21,014 nt of DNA, from positions 1 through 21,014 of the forward strand of contig CALFYQ010000380.1 of the NCBI GenBank assembly GCA_937952085.1. The letters run 5' to 3'. The notes below the pieces were generated by a model. The model saw nothing but the letters and a program-made list of their open reading frames with translations. It searched no databases and was not told where the DNA came from. A program made the position numbers and the translations under genes. The stretch comes from an uncultured Paracoccaceae bacterium. Its GTDB lineage: Bacteria > Pseudomonadota > Alphaproteobacteria > Rhodobacterales > Rhodobacteraceae. Shown here one piece after another: positions 19,574-21,014 of the stretch (the first letter of the stretch is position 1; the number at the start of each line of letters is the position of its first letter).

Positions 19574-21014
19574 TCAGTCCCGCCCGGCGAACCGCGCCTC
19601 GAGCGCCTCGCGCCGCTCGTCGTCGAGCTTGGCGAAGAGAACGTCCGGCGTCGCGAAGGCGTGGCCTTCCGGCAGCGCGCGGAGCGCGGCGCCGGCGCTT
19701 TCGGGCCAGGCTTCGTCGGCCGGCAGGCCGAACGCGGAAAGGATCGCCGCCGAGGCGTCGGGGATGAAGGGCCGGGAGATGACGCCATAGAGCCGCGCGA
19801 GGTTCAGCGCCGCGCGGGTGATCGCCGCCGCCGCCTCCGGGCTCTCCTTCACCTTCGTCCAGGGCGCCGCGCGCTGGAGATATTCGTTGCCCGTCACCCA
19901 GAGGGCGCGGAGCGCCTGCGCCGCGCGGCGGATCTCCACGGCGTCCATCGCCTTCTCGTAGGCCGCGAGGCCCTCGGCGATCTCCGCCTCCAGCGCCGCC
20001 TCGTCCGGCCCGTACGACCCGCCCGCGGGCACGGCCTCGCCGAAGCGGGAGCGGCAGAACTTCGTCACCCGGCTTACGAAGTTGCCCAGCACGTCCGCGA
20101 GATCCTTGTTCACGCCGTTCTGGAAGCTCTCCCAGGTGAAGTCGGCGTCGCTCGATTCCGGCGCGTTGGAGAGCAGCCACCAGCGCCAGTAATCTGGCGG
20201 CAGGATCTCCAGCGCCTCGTCCATGAAGACGCCGCGGCCCTGGCTGGTGGAGAACTTGCCACCCTCATAATTGAGGTAATTGAACGACTTGATGTAGTCC
20301 ACGATGTTCCATAGCTCGCCCGAACCCATCAGGATGGCCGGGAAGGAGCGGGTGCTGAAGAGCACGTTGTCCTTGCCCATGAACTCGACATAGCGGACGT
20401 CCTCCGCCCCCTCGTCCATGCGCCACCAGCGCCGCCAGCCCGCCTCGCCGAGCCCGTTCGCATCCGCCCATTCCGCCGTCGCGGCGATGTATTCGATCGG
20501 CGCGTCGAACCAGACGTAGAAGACCTTGCCCTCCATGCCCGGCCAGGGCTTTTCGCCCTTCTTCACCGGGATGCCCCAGTCGAGGTCGCGGGTGATCGAG
20601 CGATCCTGCAGGCCCTCGCCGTCGTCGAGCCATTTCTTCGCGATCGAGGTGGTGAGGATCGGCCAGCCGGCGCGGGTCTCGATCCATTCCCTCAGCGCGT
20701 CCCGCATCGCCGACTGGCGGAGATGGAGGTGCTTCGTCTCCCGCACTTCGAGCTCGCCGGAGCCGGAGATGGCGGAGCGCGGGTTGATGAGGTCGGTCGG
20801 GTCGAGCTGCTTGGTGCAGTTCTCGCACTGGTCGCCGCGCGCGCGCTCGTAGCCGCAATTCGGGCAGGTGCCCTCGATGTAGCGGTCGGGCAGGAAGCGG
20901 CCGTCGGCCACCGAATAGACCTGCCGCTCCATCACCTCGTCGATCAGCCCGGCGGCGGCGAGGCGCCCGGCGAAATGCTGCGTGAGCCGGTGGTTCCGCT
21001 GGCAAGAGGAGCGG
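19574..21014 (-). CDS. metG: methionyl-tRNA synthetase, 5' end outside the window
   Basis: This covers 479 visible residues of MetRS, which charges tRNA-Met; translation enters the window at 21013. The zinc knuckle CPNCGYERARGDQCENC (two C-x2-C pairs 9 residues apart) shows the MetG1-type insert. Catalytic-domain blocks follow: VFYVWFDAPIEYIAA, FMGKDNVLFSTRSFPAILM and GGKFSTSQGRG. The last is the KMSKS loop in its common KFSTS form. The helical anticodon-binding domain (NGVNKDLADVLGNFVSRVTKF and on) ends at ALEARFAGRD, without the C-terminal dimerisation domain of E. coli MetG. Roughly 80-90 N-terminal residues, including the HIGH motif, lie beyond the edge. An internal GTG at 20935 is not the start. 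Confidence 0.97.
   Translation of the reverse strand, partial: RSSCQRNHRLTQHFAGRLAAAGLIDEVMERQVYSVADGRFLPDRYIEGTCPNCGYERARGDQCENCTKQLDPTDLINPRSAISGSGELEVRETKHLHLRQSAMRDALREWIETRAGWPILTTSIAKKWLDDGEGLQDRSITRDLDWGIPVKKGEKPWPGMEGKVFYVWFDAPIEYIAATAEWADANGLGEAGWRRWWRMDEGAEDVRYVEFMGKDNVLFSTRSFPAILMGSGELWNIVDYIKSFNYLNYEGGKFSTSQGRGVFMDEALEILPPDYWRWWLLSNAPESSDADFTWESFQNGVNKDLADVLGNFVSRVTKFCRSRFGEAVPAGGSYGPDEAALEAEIAEGLAAYEKAMDAVEIRRAAQALRALWVTGNEYLQRAAPWTKVKESPEAAAAITRAALNLARLYGVISRPFIPDASAAILSAFGLPADEAWPESAGAALRALPEGHAFATPDVLFAKLDDERREALEARFAGRD

Noticed and set aside
1..21014. CRISPR array, insertion sequence, prophage, tRNA or rRNA
   Set aside because: No regularly spaced repeats, transposase, integrase or RNA-gene signatures were seen on either strand.

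Overview
The window is GC-rich bacterial chromosome that looks like an alphaproteobacterium of the Rhodobacterales. Pointers are a VPLPA-type C-terminal sorting signal, a SAM-II riboswitch ahead of metZ, an IF3 with an alphaproteobacterial N-terminus, paired soluble and membrane-anchored c-type cytochromes, and very dense coding on both strands. I see no insertion sequence, prophage, CRISPR array, tRNA or rRNA. It reads as ordinary core and near-core chromosome. The less usual material is in leaders and intergenic spaces rather than in an accessory gene island.

Layout. 0.2-1.0 kb: secreted VPLPA-CTERM protein (+), then a GC-rich hairpin shared with a convergent GNAT acetyltransferase and a 64-aa protein (-). 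2.1-3.8 kb: overlapping minus-strand operon efp - cupin - inositol monophosphatase. 4.1-5.5 kb: exported peptidoglycan-binding-domain protein and a small sulfotransferase (-). 5.6-7.3 kb: M32 carboxypeptidase and slyX (+). 7.3-9.7 kb: LysR regulator (-) divergent from a class II cytochrome c and a diheme cytochrome c (+). 9.7-10.1 kb: a 456-bp gap rich in stem-loops. 10.1-11.9 kb: MarR regulator and glycerate 2-kinase (-). 12.0-13.5 kb: galU and infC (+). 13.6-15.4 kb: stand-alone cyclic-nucleotide-binding domain, cupin and SAM methyltransferase (-). 15.6-16.9 kb: SAM-II riboswitch and metZ (+). 17.0-19.3 kb: PhyH-type dioxygenase (-) divergent from LysR (+), followed by a Cys-rich GNAT. 19.6-21.0 kb: metG (-), its 5' end cut off by the window edge.

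How the genes work together. Translation is represented by efp, infC and metG, and methionine metabolism by riboswitch-metZ and metG. GalU supplies UDP-glucose for the envelope. The two cytochromes form one electron-transfer unit next to a LysR regulator. PhyH and its LysR neighbour look like an enzyme-regulator pair, and MarR lies just downstream of the glycerate kinase gene.

Most notable observations: (1) infC probably starts with AUA, preceded by a good ribosome-binding site, and its leader holds two mutually exclusive 10-bp stems; (2) a SAM-II riboswitch whose aptamer begins where a predicted transcript would start; (3) an exact 29-bp hairpin repeat at two loci 15 kb apart, both downstream of minus-strand genes; (4) a tandem stem-loop region with a promoter-like site but no convincing ORF at 9.7-10.1 kb. 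I did not find a convincing new multi-gene system here.
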